From Chersky-840 sp963848335 (GTDB taxonomy: Bacteria; Actinomycetota; Acidimicrobiia; Acidimicrobiales; UBA8190), in assembly GCA_963848335.1 (NCBI GenBank), contig CAWKDD010000001.1, positions 682,001-746,000 of the forward strand: a stretch of DNA of 64,000 bases, read 5' to 3'. Each line of letters begins with the position of its first letter. Within the stretch, counting starts at the first letter, position 1. The notes under the pieces were generated by a model that worked only from the letters and a program-made list of their open reading frames with translations, was not told the DNA's origin and did not search any database. Positions 1 to 9,291 of the stretch are shown in pieces. A program made the position numbers and the translations under genes.

Positions 1-1006
1 CTTCGCCCTCGAGGTGGGCCCGCCGGGCCGTCTCGACGGCCTCGTCCCCGGGCCCCCCGCTCGACGCCTGTTCGGGACGGAACTCCACGTCGAGCACCGC
101 CGCGAGGCTGGCGCCCACCGAGAGACGCAGGGCATCGAGGTCGTAACCGCCCTCGAGGAGGAGGGCGAGTCGGCCCGGCCCGGGCGCGAACGCCTTCACG
201 CGCCCGGCGATGTCGGCGAAGTCACCGGCGGTCAGGTGCAGACCCGCCATGGGGTCCGACCGGTGTGCGTCGTACCCCGCCGATGCCAACACCCACGTCG
301 GGGCGAAGCGGTCGACGATGGGTGCGACGACCTCGTCGAGCGCGGCGAGGAGCACGTTCCCCGTGGCGCGCGGGGGCAGGGGGATGTTGACGGTGAGACC
401 GGGAGCGGCCGGCCCGCCGGTCTCGGTGACGCGGCCCGTTCCCGGGTACAGCGGCCACTGGTGCGTGGACACGTAGAGCACCCGGGGGTCGTCCCAGAAG
501 ATCGCCTGCGTCCCGTTGCCGTGATGGACGTCCCAGTCGACGATCAGCACGCGTTCGCCCCGGGCGGCGAGCGAGGCGGCCGCCACGGCCACGTTGTTCA
601 GGAGGCAGAAACCCATCGGCTCCGCCGCCAGCGCGTGGTGCCCCGGGGGCCGGGCCGCCACGAAGGCGACCTCCCCGTCGCCCCGGGCCAGCGCGTCGAC
701 CACTTGGAGCGCGGCGCCCGCCGCCAACAAGGCGGTGTCCCACGATCCGGGCCCTGCCATGGTGTCGGGATCGATCGCCCCTCCGCCGGCCTCGCAGAAG
801 GCGCGCAGGGCCTCGAGGTACGACACGGGGTGGACGAGGGTCAGCTCTTCTTGCGTGGCCCGGCGCGGCTCGAGAGCGATGACGGCGTCGCGCAGCCCGG
901 CGGCGTCGATCCCGTTCAGAGCGGCCTGTACCCGGGCCGGACGTTCGGGGTGGTGGGGCCCCACCTCGTGATGGTCGAGCGTGGGTGAGGCGGCCAGCAG
1001 GAGCAC
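1..1006 (-). CDS. Histone deacetylase / acetoin-utilisation (AcuC/AphA) family deacetylase, 3' end cut by window edge
   Basis: Zinc-dependent deacetylase expected to remove acetyl groups from acetyl-lysine or acetylated polyamines in the cytoplasm. The translated minus strand shows the family blocks in order: HHPERPARV near residue 19, RPPGHHA with the paired catalytic histidines, FCLLNNVAVAA, DVHHGNGTQ with metal-binding Asp and His, SAGYDAH and a C-terminal LLEGGYD. The GTG at 1006 places LLLAASPTLDHH at the N-terminus, as is usual for the family. About 335 codons are present and no stop is reached, so only the last residues should be missing. An unknown gene on the same strand ends 110 bp upstream. 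The substrate cannot be told from sequence. Confidence 0.88.
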   Translation of the reverse strand, partial: MLLLAASPTLDHHEVGPHHPERPARVQAALNGIDAAGLRDAVIALEPRRATQEELTLVHPVSYLEALRAFCEAGGGAIDPDTMAGPGSWDTALLAAGAALQVVDALARGDGEVAFVAARPPGHHALAAEPMGFCLLNNVAVAAASLAARGERVLIVDWDVHHGNGTQAIFWDDPRVLYVSTHQWPLYPGTGRVTETGGPAAPGLTVNIPLPPRATGNVLLAALDEVVAPIVDRFAPTWVLASAGYDAHRSDPMAGLHLTAGDFADIAGRVKAFAPGPGRLALLLEGGYDLDALRLSVGASLAAVLDVEFRPEQASSGGPGDEAVETARRAHLEGE

Positions 1007-1116
1007 GGCTTCACTGTACGGCGATCAGCACCGCCCCGAGGTCAGGACGGCTTCGCGGTCAGCACCGCTTCGCGGCCAGGGCCGCTCCGGGGTCAGGGGT
1101 CGGTCGTGGGACGGGT

Positions 1117-2586
1117 TCAGGCGCCGCAGCGTCGGCAAGCCCGGGGTCGGCCCGCGCCGCGTGTCGTGCTCCACGTGTCGAGCGCGTCCGCACTCGGGCC
1201 GCACACCCTGACCGCGCCGGCGGTGAGGGCGTCGGCTCCGTGGCGTGGTGCCAGCGCCGCGCAACCGACACGGTGCAGCGTGGGTGCCTTGACCCGCGCC
1301 AACCGGGGCTGGTTCAAGACGTATCCCTCGGGATGGCTCTCCACCCAGGCCAGATAGCCGGGATCGTCGTCGCAGAACTCGTGGCACAGCGGCGTGACCC
1401 GCGCGCTTTCCCGTGAGGGACCGGGGACGGGCTCGAGTACCCGGCGCGCCCCGTTTGACGGATGGGCATCTGCCGGGGAACGGGCGCCGTGCGCCGTAGA
1501 ACCGGGCCGGTTGGGGGCGCCGGGCCCGGTCCGGGACCGGCGCACGATCACCGGAGGCTTGGGCAGCGGCTCGGCCGAGGGCATGGGTCGCAGGTCGCGG
1601 ATCGTCGTGGAGGTCGTCGTGTGCTTCGAGGCGCGCTCGGAGACACGTGAAGGTGACGGACGCTCCGACAGCTGCATCGAAGGCTGCAACGACGGCCGCT
1701 TCGAAGGCTGTATCGAGGGATCATCCGAAATGTGTCTCGTCGAACGCGCCGACGGGTGTCGCGCCCGGGCCTCGCCCTCGTTCGTGGAGACCAGCCGGAC
1801 GTGGGTCTCGGCCGCCGCCATCGGGACGAGGTGTCCCATGGTGGCGGGGATGGGGCGCAGCACCGGAGGGCGCGGCGCGACATGACCGGCGGTGCCCGCA
1901 GACGTCGTAGCGTCGGCCGCCGAGACAACGACTGTGACGTGGGTCTGTCGCGCCGCCTTCAAGCGGGGGTCGGACCGGTGGTCCTTGGCGGAGCTCGTGG
2001 GTGTGGCGAGGGCGGCCACGGCGTCGATGATCGCCCACATGTACTCGGCGGACCGGCCCGTGGGGTCCTCACCGAAATGGTGCCACCGTCGTTGCTCGTG
2101 GAACAGGCATCCCCGGAGCTCGTCGAGCGTGGTGGGAAGGCTGCGGAAGCGGGTCCAGCGCTGCAGGACGCGTTTGGCCAGCTCGTGCAGATCGTCCCAG
2201 TAGCCGTACCCGTCATACGACAGCGCGAAGTCCGATACCACGTCCCAGGAGGTGCCGCGCCGGGGCACCCCGACGCTGGCGAGCTCCACGTTGAGAATGG
2301 CCGATGCGGCGAAGTCGCCGTCCGGGGCGCGGCGCGAGTCGGTCCACTTGAGTCGCGGCTCGGGCCGGACCTGGCGCGCCCTGTCGGGGCGGGTGGTGAC
2401 CAACTTGAGGGCAGGGCCGGCGGCCGATCTGGCGCCGGGAATCAGATTTCTGACGAGGTTCCTGAGGCCATGGAGGGGGCGGGCCGGGGTGCCCGTCGCC
2501 CAGAGGCGCTCGCTGCGGAAGGCACTCGGGAACAACGTCATCCCAATTGTTATCGGCACCACCCCGAGATGATTGAGCCGCGTCAC
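1117..2586 (-). CDS. Hypothetical protein with proline/serine-rich linker and Cys-containing C-terminal domain
   Basis: I do not recognise the family with certainty. The N-terminal third (from about residue 90, ASAILNVELASVGVP, then YDGYGYWDDLHELAKRVLQRW) looks folded. The middle (about 220-380) is a low-complexity Pro/Ser/Arg linker. The C-terminus carries DPGYLAWVESHPEGYVLN, a Leu-His-Arg-x-x-Cys segment, a VCGPSADAL segment and a final CRRCG. That pattern resembles the small Cys/His domain found at the end of many actinobacterial HNH or restriction-type hypothetical proteins (inference). The first 50-60 residues may not be translated; a GTG near residue 63 is an alternative start. Confidence 0.6.
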   Translation of the reverse strand: MTRLNHLGVVPITIGMTLFPSAFRSERLWATGTPARPLHGLRNLVRNLIPGARSAAGPALKLVTTRPDRARQVRPEPRLKWTDSRRAPDGDFAASAILNVELASVGVPRRGTSWDVVSDFALSYDGYGYWDDLHELAKRVLQRWTRFRSLPTTLDELRGCLFHEQRRWHHFGEDPTGRSAEYMWAIIDAVAALATPTSSAKDHRSDPRLKAARQTHVTVVVSAADATTSAGTAGHVAPRPPVLRPIPATMGHLVPMAAAETHVRLVSTNEGEARARHPSARSTRHISDDPSIQPSKRPSLQPSMQLSERPSPSRVSERASKHTTTSTTIRDLRPMPSAEPLPKPPVIVRRSRTGPGAPNRPGSTAHGARSPADAHPSNGARRVLEPVPGPSRESARVTPLCHEFCDDDPGYLAWVESHPEGYVLNQPRLARVKAPTLHRVGCAALAPRHGADALTAGAVRVCGPSADALDTWSTTRGAGRPRACRRCGA

Positions 2587-2752
2587 CGTGCGCGTCCGTC
2601 AGACGCCCTCCCCGGCCACCGGCGTTCGGGGAGCGACCGCGAGGAGCGGTGAGACAGGCGGGGTGCCCACGTGGGGCTCGGGCCGCCGCCCTGGGTTGGG
2701 GCCGGCCCGGGTCGCCCTGTCCGCGCCGGGCGCTCGGTAGCCTGCCGGTCCA

Positions 2753-3574
2753 ATGACGCGGGTGGTCGTCGCCAGCTACAACGTGCACGGCGGCGTGGAC
2801 GGTTGGGGTCGGCCCTTCGACGTCGTGGCGGCGTGTCGTCTGGTCGACGCCGACATCTTGATGTTGCAGGAGTCATGGTGTCCCGACTCCGGAGTGTCGA
2901 TGGCACAGGACGTGGCACGCCAGCTGGGGTACGCCGCGGTGGAGCTGGCCTTTGCCCGGGGCCGGATCGTGGCCCCTCCCGACATCGCCACGGATCGGTG
3001 GGGACCCCACCTATGGGCCAGAAACGTCCATGGAATGCGGCTCGACCGGCACGCCGGATCGCCCGGGCGTCGCGATCACGCCCGGTCCGGGCACCGGCCT
3101 GCCCAGCGCGGATCGTGGGGCATCGCGGTGTTGTCGCGGCTGCCGGTCAAGGGCTCCCGTACCATCGATCTGGGCAAGCTGCCCACCGATCCGTCGCGCC
3201 GGGGTGCAATCGTCATGGACGTCGAGCTCCCCGGAACCGAAGTCCCCTTTCGTGTGGCAGGCACCCATCTCGCTCATCTCAGCCAGGGATCACCGCGCCA
3301 TATCCGCGCCTTGCGCCGGGCCCTGCACGATCTGAACCCGGTACCCGGCGTGCTGGCGGGGGACATGAATCTGTGGGGACCACCCCTGATCCTGTTGTTT
3401 CCGGGTTGGTTGCGCGCGGTGAGAGGTCGAACGTGGCCCGCTTGGTGGTGGCGACCCTTGGCGCAGAGCGATCACATCCTCGTGAGAGGGTCTGTCACGG
3501 TCGAAAGCGGTGAAGTCCTTCGCGTCGGAGGATCCGACCATCTCCCACTTCGGGCCACGCTTGTGATCGAATGA
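2753..3574 (+). CDS. Endonuclease/exonuclease/phosphatase (EEP) family protein
   Basis: Metal-dependent phosphodiesterase fold shared by exonuclease III, DNase I and sphingomyelinases. The family motifs appear in order: SYNVHGG at residues 9-15, LQESW with the metal-binding Glu near 39, GDMNLWG near 205, and a C-terminal GGSDHLPL with the catalytic Asp-His. The ATG at 2753 directly precedes TRVVVASYNVHGG, the normal EEP N-terminus. There is no signal peptide, so it is probably cytoplasmic. The substrate (nucleic acid, lipid or inositol phosphate) cannot be assigned. The gene stands alone between a minus-strand gene and the sugar ABC operon. Confidence 0.85.
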   Translation: MTRVVVASYNVHGGVDGWGRPFDVVAACRLVDADILMLQESWCPDSGVSMAQDVARQLGYAAVELAFARGRIVAPPDIATDRWGPHLWARNVHGMRLDRHAGSPGRRDHARSGHRPAQRGSWGIAVLSRLPVKGSRTIDLGKLPTDPSRRGAIVMDVELPGTEVPFRVAGTHLAHLSQGSPRHIRALRRALHDLNPVPGVLAGDMNLWGPPLILLFPGWLRAVRGRTWPAWWWRPLAQSDHILVRGSVTVESGEVLRVGGSDHLPLRATLVIE

Positions 3575-3576
3575 AC

Positions 3577-3846
3577 GAAGATATTGCACACATGTGACGA
3601 AACGAAGAGCTAGGTTCTGGTCACGTGATCACAGGGGTGCACCCGAAGGGAAAGGGCGTCATCGTCTGTTCGTTCGTATCACCAGGGACTTTCGGCCCTG
3701 GTGGGGTGCGGCAGACGAACACATGCTGCAGGGGGCGCACGTGACGATGTCAGTGTTACAGACGGGTTGTCGCCGCTTGCGGTCGTGCGAGCAGGGCCAT
3801 TGATGGGTGTAGCCGCGCAGGCTGCCAACTAGGGAGGTCACAGAGC
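3577..3846 (+). promoter_or_regulatory. Leader region of the sugar ABC operon with a TCACGTGA palindrome
   Basis: This 270-bp stretch holds no supportable gene. At 3619-3632 lie the overlapping palindromes TCACGTGA and GTGATCAC, a possible operator. A GGGAGGT Shine-Dalgarno at about 3831 sits 9 bases before the ATG at 3847 and fixes that start. I see no convincing -35/-10 pair. The regulatory role of the palindromes is inference. Confidence 0.35.
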
Positions 3847-5112
3847 ATGGAGATCGTTCGCAAGGTCAGTCGCACGAGGCGGTGGGGGGTGGCAATCGCA
3901 GCCCTAGCCATAGCTGGGACGACGGCCGCGTGCAGCAGCACCCCCAAGACGTCGTCGACGACGACGACGTCGGCATCCGCCAGTGTGCCTGCGGTGAGCA
4001 CGACCTCGTTCGACGTCAACTTCTCGGTGATGTCGAAGTTCAAGAAGCTCGCCGCGGCGGGTACGGGCCTCGTCGGCGTGATCCTCCCCGACGAGACGTC
4101 GTCGACACGGTATGTCGACTTCGACGCCCCCTACCTGGCCAAGGCCTTCCAGCTGGCGGGGTACACCTCCTCGGAGTTCAAGGTCGACAACGCCCTCGGG
4201 GTCGACGCCACCGAGCTCGCCGATGCGCAGGCCGACATCACCGAAGGCGCCAAGGTGCTCGTCTTCGACCCGATCGACTCCACCGTCGGGTCCGAGGTCC
4301 AGTCCTACGCGCAGACCCATGGTGTCGCCGTCATCAGCTATGACCGGGCCACCTTCACCGGCACCAACACCTATTACGTGAGCTTCAACAACTTCAAGGT
4401 GGGCCAGCTCATCGGCCAGGGTTTCGAGGCGTGCGTCGCGTCATGGGGCGTCACGAGTCCCAAGGTCTTCGAGCTCGACGGCGGTGAGGACACCGACCCG
4501 AACGCCGTGTCGTTCGCCCAGGGCTACAACTCGGTGATCTGGAACTCCCAGACCACCCCGCTGACGGCAGGCCTGACCAACAGCAAGGGCTACACCCTGG
4601 TGGGCGACCAGATCACCCCCGGATGGGTGAACGCCACCGGTGCGACGATCTTCACGCAGCAGTTCACCGCTCACCCGACGATCAACGCCACCGTCGAGGC
4701 CAACGACGGTCTTGCCAACGCCGTGATCGGTGACCTGAAGGCCAAGGGTGTCGGTCCCAAGAAGATCCCCACCACCGGCCAGGACGCCACCTTGCAGGGC
4801 ATGGAGTGGATTCTCCAGGGCTACCAGTGCGGATCGGTGTACAAGCCGATCTACGAGGAAGCACAGGACGCCGTCGCCCTGGCGACGATCCTGCGTGCCG
4901 GCAAGACCCCGCCCAGTAGCCTGGTGAACTCGACCACCACGCCACCCAAGAACGTGACGGGCTCGGCGCAGCCTGCGTCGCTGCTCACGCCGGAGTGGGT
5001 GACCTCCTCCAACATGGCGACGACGGTGATCAAGGACCAGTTCATCTCGGCGTCGGCGCTGTGCACGGCGGTGGGCAGCAGCGTCTGTAGCACTGCCGGT
5101 ATCACCCCGTAA
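3847..5112 (+). CDS. Sugar ABC transporter substrate-binding lipoprotein (periplasmic-binding-protein type 1, RbsB/XylF-like)
   Basis: Extracytoplasmic receptor that captures a sugar or sugar-like ligand and passes it to the permease and ATPase encoded next. It has a lipoprotein signal: basic MEIVRKVSRTRRWG, a hydrophobic core, then a lipobox TTAACSS with the lipidated Cys near residue 29. A Ser/Thr-rich linker follows, then the two-lobed fold: VGVILPDETSSTRYVDFD, KVLVFDPIDSTVGSEV, VAVISYDRATF and the late TTGQDATLQGMEWI, all typical of type 1 sugar-binding proteins. Its 421 residues slightly exceed the usual 330-390 because of the linker. A hairpin follows the stop, which usually leaves the receptor more abundant than the membrane parts. 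The ligand is unknown; the neighbouring Gfo/Idh dehydrogenase hints at a cyclitol or sugar. Confidence 0.9.
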   Translation: MEIVRKVSRTRRWGVAIAALAIAGTTAACSSTPKTSSTTTTSASASVPAVSTTSFDVNFSVMSKFKKLAAAGTGLVGVILPDETSSTRYVDFDAPYLAKAFQLAGYTSSEFKVDNALGVDATELADAQADITEGAKVLVFDPIDSTVGSEVQSYAQTHGVAVISYDRATFTGTNTYYVSFNNFKVGQLIGQGFEACVASWGVTSPKVFELDGGEDTDPNAVSFAQGYNSVIWNSQTTPLTAGLTNSKGYTLVGDQITPGWVNATGATIFTQQFTAHPTINATVEANDGLANAVIGDLKAKGVGPKKIPTTGQDATLQGMEWILQGYQCGSVYKPIYEEAQDAVALATILRAGKTPPSSLVNSTTTPPKNVTGSAQPASLLTPEWVTSSNMATTVIKDQFISASALCTAVGSSVCSTAGITP

Positions 5113-5130
5113 CCTCGGGGGTCTCGATGT

Positions 5131-5175
5131 GACGCGTGGACCGTCGCCGCCTCGTGCGGCGGCGGTCCCGCGTCT
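5131..5175 (+). terminator. Strong GC hairpin between binding-protein and ATPase genes
   Basis: GACGCG-GGACCG-CGCCGC on the left pairs with GCGGCGGCGGTCCCGCGTC on the right around a short CTCGT loop, with only one or two mismatches. There is no U-tract. It sits 19 bases after the binding-protein stop. In this position such hairpins commonly stabilise the upstream message or partly terminate transcription (inference), giving excess binding protein. Confidence 0.55.
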
Positions 5176-5218
5176 GACGTGATCTTGCCGTAGTCTTCCT
5201 AGGACGGAAAGAGACGAC

Positions 5219-6025
5219 ATGGCCGAGGGGAGTGTGGCCGAACCGCTTCTGAAGGTTCATGGGCTCTACAAGAGCTTCGGCGCGGTGCAGGCGTTGGCTG
5301 ACGTGAACCTCGACGTGCCGGCCGGAGCGGTGACTGCCCTGTGCGGCGACAACGGCGCCGGCAAGTCGGTGCTGATCAAGTGCATCTCCGGCATCCACGA
5401 GCCGGACCGGGGCCAGATCTACTGGGAGGGGCGACCCGTCCGGATCCGCAGCGCCCACGACTCCGCCGCCCTGGGCATCGAGACCGTGTACCAGGACCTG
5501 GCCCTGGCCGACAACCTCGACATCGTCCAGAACATGTTCCTGGGGCGCGAACGGCTCCGTCACCGCTTGCTCGACGAGGACGACATGGAGCGAGCCGCCG
5601 CCGAGACGCTCGCCAACCTCCGGGTGACGACGGTCCGGTCGATCCGCCAGCCGGTGGGGTCGCTGTCGGGAGGCCAGCGCCAGTCGGTGGCCGTCGCCAA
5701 AGCGGTGATGTGGAATTCCAAGCTCGTCATCATGGACGAGCCCACCGCCGCCCTAGGCGTGGCCCAGACGACGATGGTGCTCGATCTGGTTCGCCGCCTC
5801 CGCGACCGCGGGCTGGCGGTGTTGATGATCTCGCACAACCTCAACGACGTCTTCGCCGTGGCCGACCGGATCGCCGTGCTCTATCTGGGGAGGATGGTGG
5901 TCCAGGACGAGACCTCGACCTTCGACCGACAGGGCGTGATCGAGTACATGACCACAGGGGGCATGGGCCTCACGGCGAGGGGTCCCGGCGCGGGGAACGG
6001 AGCTGTCGAGCATGGCGCGGATTGA
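5219..6025 (+). CDS. Sugar ABC transporter ATP-binding protein (single nucleotide-binding domain)
   Basis: Cytoplasmic ATPase that powers the sugar importer. It shows an aromatic loop YKSFGAVQAL, Walker A GDNGAGKS near residues 42-49, a Q-loop VYQDLALADNLDI, signature LSGGQRQ near 146, Walker B LVIMDEPTAALG and an H-loop SHNL. Carbohydrate importers of the RbsA/XylG type usually carry two fused ATPase domains of about 500 residues; this one has a single 268-residue domain and would need to act as a homodimer. The start ATG has GGAAAGAG upstream. It overlaps the permease gene by 14 bases, a sign of translational coupling. Confidence 0.9.
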   Translation: MAEGSVAEPLLKVHGLYKSFGAVQALADVNLDVPAGAVTALCGDNGAGKSVLIKCISGIHEPDRGQIYWEGRPVRIRSAHDSAALGIETVYQDLALADNLDIVQNMFLGRERLRHRLLDEDDMERAAAETLANLRVTTVRSIRQPVGSLSGGQRQSVAVAKAVMWNSKLVIMDEPTAALGVAQTTMVLDLVRRLRDRGLAVLMISHNLNDVFAVADRIAVLYLGRMVVQDETSTFDRQGVIEYMTTGGMGLTARGPGAGNGAVEHGAD

Positions 6026-7384
6026 TCAGGACCCCCCGGTGGATCCCACCGGGGCGACATCGGCGGCAACGCCGCCACCCGATGCGATGATCGACCTGAC
6101 GTCCGCCGAGGAGGGGGTCGCGCCCCTCGTCCCCCCGGAGATCCTGGCCCAGACGATGCGCGAGTACCTGCACGGGTCCTGGCAGCGGATCAGGGGCGGG
6201 GAGAGCGGGATGCTGCCGGTCCTGCTCGGGATGGTGGCCATCGTCGTCGTGTTCCAGGCGATCAGTCCGCACCACGTGTTCCTGTCCGCCGGCAACATCG
6301 TGAACCTCTTCCAGCAGAGCGCGGTGTTCATGGTGCTGGGCATGGCCGAGGTCTTCGTCCTGCTGCTCGGCGAGATCGACCTTTCGATCGGCTACGTCGG
6401 GGTGGTGGGCGGGGTCATCGCCGTGCAGCTGGTGCAGCCGGTGACGACGAACTGGCCGTGGTGGGCGGCCATCGTGATCGCCCTGCTGGCCGTGCGGCCT
6501 CGTCGGCGGCCTGCAGGGGACGCTCATCACCCGGCTGCGGCTCCCCTCCTTCATCGTCACGCTGGCCGGGAACCTCATCTTCAACGGCGTCCTGCTCATC
6601 GTGCTCGCCTTCGGTCCCTTCTCGGGGTATCCGAGCCTCATCGGCCGGTCGCCGAACCTGCACGCCATCTACGACCTCATGTGGGGCCACGTCAGCTCCG
6701 CTCGTGGGGTGGATCGCCATGGCCGTCATCGTGGGCTTGTCGAGCCTCACCCTGTTCCTGCGAGACTCCCGTCGGCGGCGGAGCGGGCTGGTGGCGCCGC
6801 CGCTCGCTCTGACGTTCATCAAGATCGGGTTCATGGCCGCCGTCGGGGTGGTCGTCGTCATCGTGTGCAACATCAACCGAGCCGCCATCGGCACGCTCGA
6901 AGGTGTCCCGTGGGTGATCTTCATCGTCCTCGGCCTCGCCGCTGCCTGGACGTTCCTGCTCCAGCGCACCCGCTACGGCCGCTACGTCTACGCCATCGGG
7001 GGCAACCCCGAGGCGGCCCGCCGGGCCGGCATCAACGTGGCCATGATCCGCACATGGGCCTTCGTGTTGTGTGCCGTCACCGCCGGGATCGCCGGACTGC
7101 TCTACGCCTCGTACCTGGGCGGCGTGTCGAACAATGTCAACGGCGGCCAGTTGGTTCTGTACGCGGTGGCCGCCGCGGTCATCGGCGGCACCTCGCTGTT
7201 CGGGGGCAGGGGCAAGATCGTCCACGCCGTGCTCGGTGGTCTGGTCATCGGCGGGATCTACAACGGGATGTACCTGCTCGGGTTGGCGGTGCAGTGGGAG
7301 TTCATCGTCACCGGGGCGGTGCTCATCGCGGCGGTCACCATCGACGCCGTGTCGCGGCGGGGGACGACCAAGGGCTCGGTCTGA
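6012..7384 (+). pseudogene. Sugar ABC transporter permease (RbsC/XylH-like), frameshifted as sequenced
   Basis: Membrane channel of the sugar importer. Frame 1 (from ATG 6012) gives a soluble N-terminus and the first helices up to VIALLAV (about 6495). The continuation GLQGTLITRLRLPSFIVTLAGN lies one frame over. A second jump near 6697 leads to PLVGWIAMAVIVG and then a normal C-terminus with the family signature NPEAARRAGINV and GGTSLFGGRGK, ending at 7384. Each break is repaired by removing one base. The repaired protein, about 457 residues with roughly ten helices, has the expected length. I favour consensus error over real decay, since both flanks are well conserved. Confidence 0.8.
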
Positions 7385-7412
7385 CGCCACCAAGCCCGAC
7401 CCGGGACAGGCG

Positions 7413-8462
7413 GTGACGGTGCTCAGGGTCGGGCTGATCGGCTACGGGCTGGCGGGCTCGGTATTTCACGGCCCGTTGCTGTCGTCGAACCCGGGACTCG
7501 AAGTCACCACGATCGTCACCGCCGACACCGGCCGCAGGGGGCGTGCCCAGCACGACTTTCCCCGGGCCCGGGTGGTGGCGACACGCCGATGAGCTGTGGG
7601 CCCGCGCCGAGCAGCACGAGCTCGTCGTGGTGGCGACGGCCACGGGAACCCACGCCCCGTTGGCGTCCGCCGCCGTCGACGCCGGCCTGGCCGTCGTGGT
7701 CGAGAAACCGCTGGCACCCTCGCGCTCCAGAGGCTCGTGCGTTGGTCGAGCGGGCCGTCGCGGCGGGCGTCATGCTCACGGTGTTCCACAACCGTCGTTG
7801 GGACGCCGAGTTCCTCACGCTGCGCCGGCTCGTCGCCGACGGCGCCCTCGGCGACGTGGTGCGCTACGAGTCGCGATTCGAGCGGTGGCGCCCGGAGCGC
7901 AGCGCCGGCGCATGGCGAGAGGAACTGTCGGCCGACGACGGGGGAGGGGTGCTGCTCGACCTGGGCGTGCACCTGGTGGACCAGGCGCGGGTGCTGCTCG
8001 GGCCCGTGACCCACGTCTACGGCGAGGTGGCGGCGCGCCGGGGGGGATCGGACGACGACGTGTTCGCGGCGCTGCAGCACGCCACCGGGGCGCGGTCGCA
8101 CCTGTGGGCCAGTGCCGTGGCCGCCGCGCCGGGGCCGAGGCTACGCGTGCTCGGCTCCAAGGCGGCGTACGTGGCGGCTTCCCTCGACGGCCAGGAGGAT
8201 GCCCTGCGGGCCGGGCGGCGGCCCGACCAGAGGGGATTCGGGGACGAACCGCCCGAGCGTTGGGGGCGCCTCGTGCGCGGCGCGCAGGAACAGCCCGTCC
8301 CGAGCGCTCCCGGGGCGATGGGCGGTGTTCTACGAGGAGGTGGTGGGGGCGTTGCTCGAGGGCACCGCACCCCCCGTCGACCCCGAGGACGCCGTGGCGG
8401 TGCTCGAGGTCCTCGACGCCGTTCGGCGCAGCGCCACCGACGGCACGGTCATGGCGCTCTAG
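7413..8462 (+). pseudogene. Gfo/Idh/MocA family NAD(P)-dependent oxidoreductase, frameshifted as sequenced
   Basis: Probable sugar or cyclitol dehydrogenase. The N-terminus VLRVGLIGYGLAGSVFHGPLL is the Rossmann dinucleotide site. VVEKPLA is the signature with the catalytic-region Lys, and GGGVLLDLGVHLVDQ carries the GxxxDxxxH active-site motif. Three frame breaks interrupt it: an extra C at 7584 (which otherwise gives a stop), an extra base near 7726, and an extra G near 8311-8315. Removing each restores one frame of about 347 residues. Position after the sugar permease suggests it processes the imported substrate (inference). The GTG at 7413 was chosen because it is the closest start to the Rossmann motif. 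Confidence 0.8.
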
Positions 8463-8536
8463 GCGCAGGCCGAGCTTCACGGCGCCACCGGGGTCCCTCG
8501 GAGCGGTCCCGGGTCGCCGGGTTGTGCCTCCGTGGC

Positions 8537-8579
8537 TTGACGCGCCGTACCCGGTTCCATAATATCCGGTTCCGGATAT
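8537..8579 (+). promoter_or_regulatory. Promoter with overlapping palindromic operator for the padR-exporter operon
   Basis: TTGACG at 8537-8542, a 17-base spacer, and TAATAT at 8560-8565 make a good sigma-70-type promoter. The inverted repeat ATATCCGG-TT-CCGGATAT at 8562-8579 overlaps the -10 and the expected start site, the classic place for a repressor site. The downstream gene encodes a PadR regulator, a family that often represses itself and an adjacent exporter. Assignment of this site to that PadR is inference. CCGGTTCC also occurs twice as a direct repeat (8551 and 8566). Confidence 0.7.
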
Positions 8580-8646
8580 CAGTCATGGACCATTCCCCCC
8601 CGACACCCACGATCACTCCCGGCGCGGCGACGCCCCGAACTCTTCG

Positions 8647-9291
8647 GTGACGCGGCGCAAGGTCTCCAATCCCCTGGCCCTGGTCGTGCTGGCCAGCCTG
8701 GTGGAACGGTCGATGCACCCCTATGAGATGGCCACCACCCTGCGCGCCCGGCACAAAGACGAGAGCATCAAGCTCAATTTCGGGTCCCTGTACACGGTGG
8801 TGGAGGCGCTCCAACGCCACGGGCTGATCGAGGCGCAGGAGACGGAGCGGGAGGGGCGTAGGCCCGAGCGCACCGTCTACCGGATCACCGAGGCCGGGTC
8901 AGCCGAGCTCTTGGACTGGTTGAGCGAGCTCATCAGCGTTCCGGGCAAGGAATACCTACGGTTCGAGGCCGGTTTGTCCCTGTTGCCGGTTCTGACACCG
9001 GACCAGGCGGTGGAGCTCCTCGAGATCCGCTGTCAGCACCTCGAGGTGGACCTCGCCCAGCGTCGCTCGGTCCGGGACACCATCGCGGCCCAGGGTGTGG
9101 CGCGGTTGTTCTTCGTGGAGTTCGAGTACATGACCGCCCTGGTCGAGACCGAGCTCGAGTGGACCCGCAAGTTGATCGAAGAGGTGAGGTCGAAGACGCT
9201 CGAGGGTGTCGAGCAGTGGCACGGCTTTCACGCCTCGGACCCCGACCCCCAGACCTCGGACCCCGACCCCCAGAGAGGACATGCGACGTGA
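8647..9291 (+). CDS. PadR family transcriptional regulator
   Basis: DNA-binding repressor of the PadR family with a long C-terminal domain (214 residues, subfamily 1/Vir_act_alpha_C-like). The N-terminal winged helix shows SNPLALVVLASLVERSMHPYEMATTLR, then FGSLYTVVEALQRHGLI and the wing ERTVYRITEAGSAEL. The C-terminal half is helical and should dimerise. Start is GTG 8647, which gives the usual distance to the winged helix. The last residues contain a 21-bp tandem repeat (SDPDPQT/SDPDPQ). The stop overlaps the GTG of the following ABC ATPase gene (GTGA), so the exporter is co-expressed. A likely operator lies at 8562-8579. Confidence 0.92.
   Translation: MTRRKVSNPLALVVLASLVERSMHPYEMATTLRARHKDESIKLNFGSLYTVVEALQRHGLIEAQETEREGRRPERTVYRITEAGSAELLDWLSELISVPGKEYLRFEAGLSLLPVLTPDQAVELLEIRCQHLEVDLAQRRSVRDTIAAQGVARLFFVEFEYMTALVETELEWTRKLIEEVRSKTLEGVEQWHGFHASDPDPQTSDPDPQRGHAT

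Noticed and set aside
14..988. Long plus-strand reading frame
   Set aside because: It is antisense to the deacetylase gene, whose catalytic motifs are all on the minus strand.
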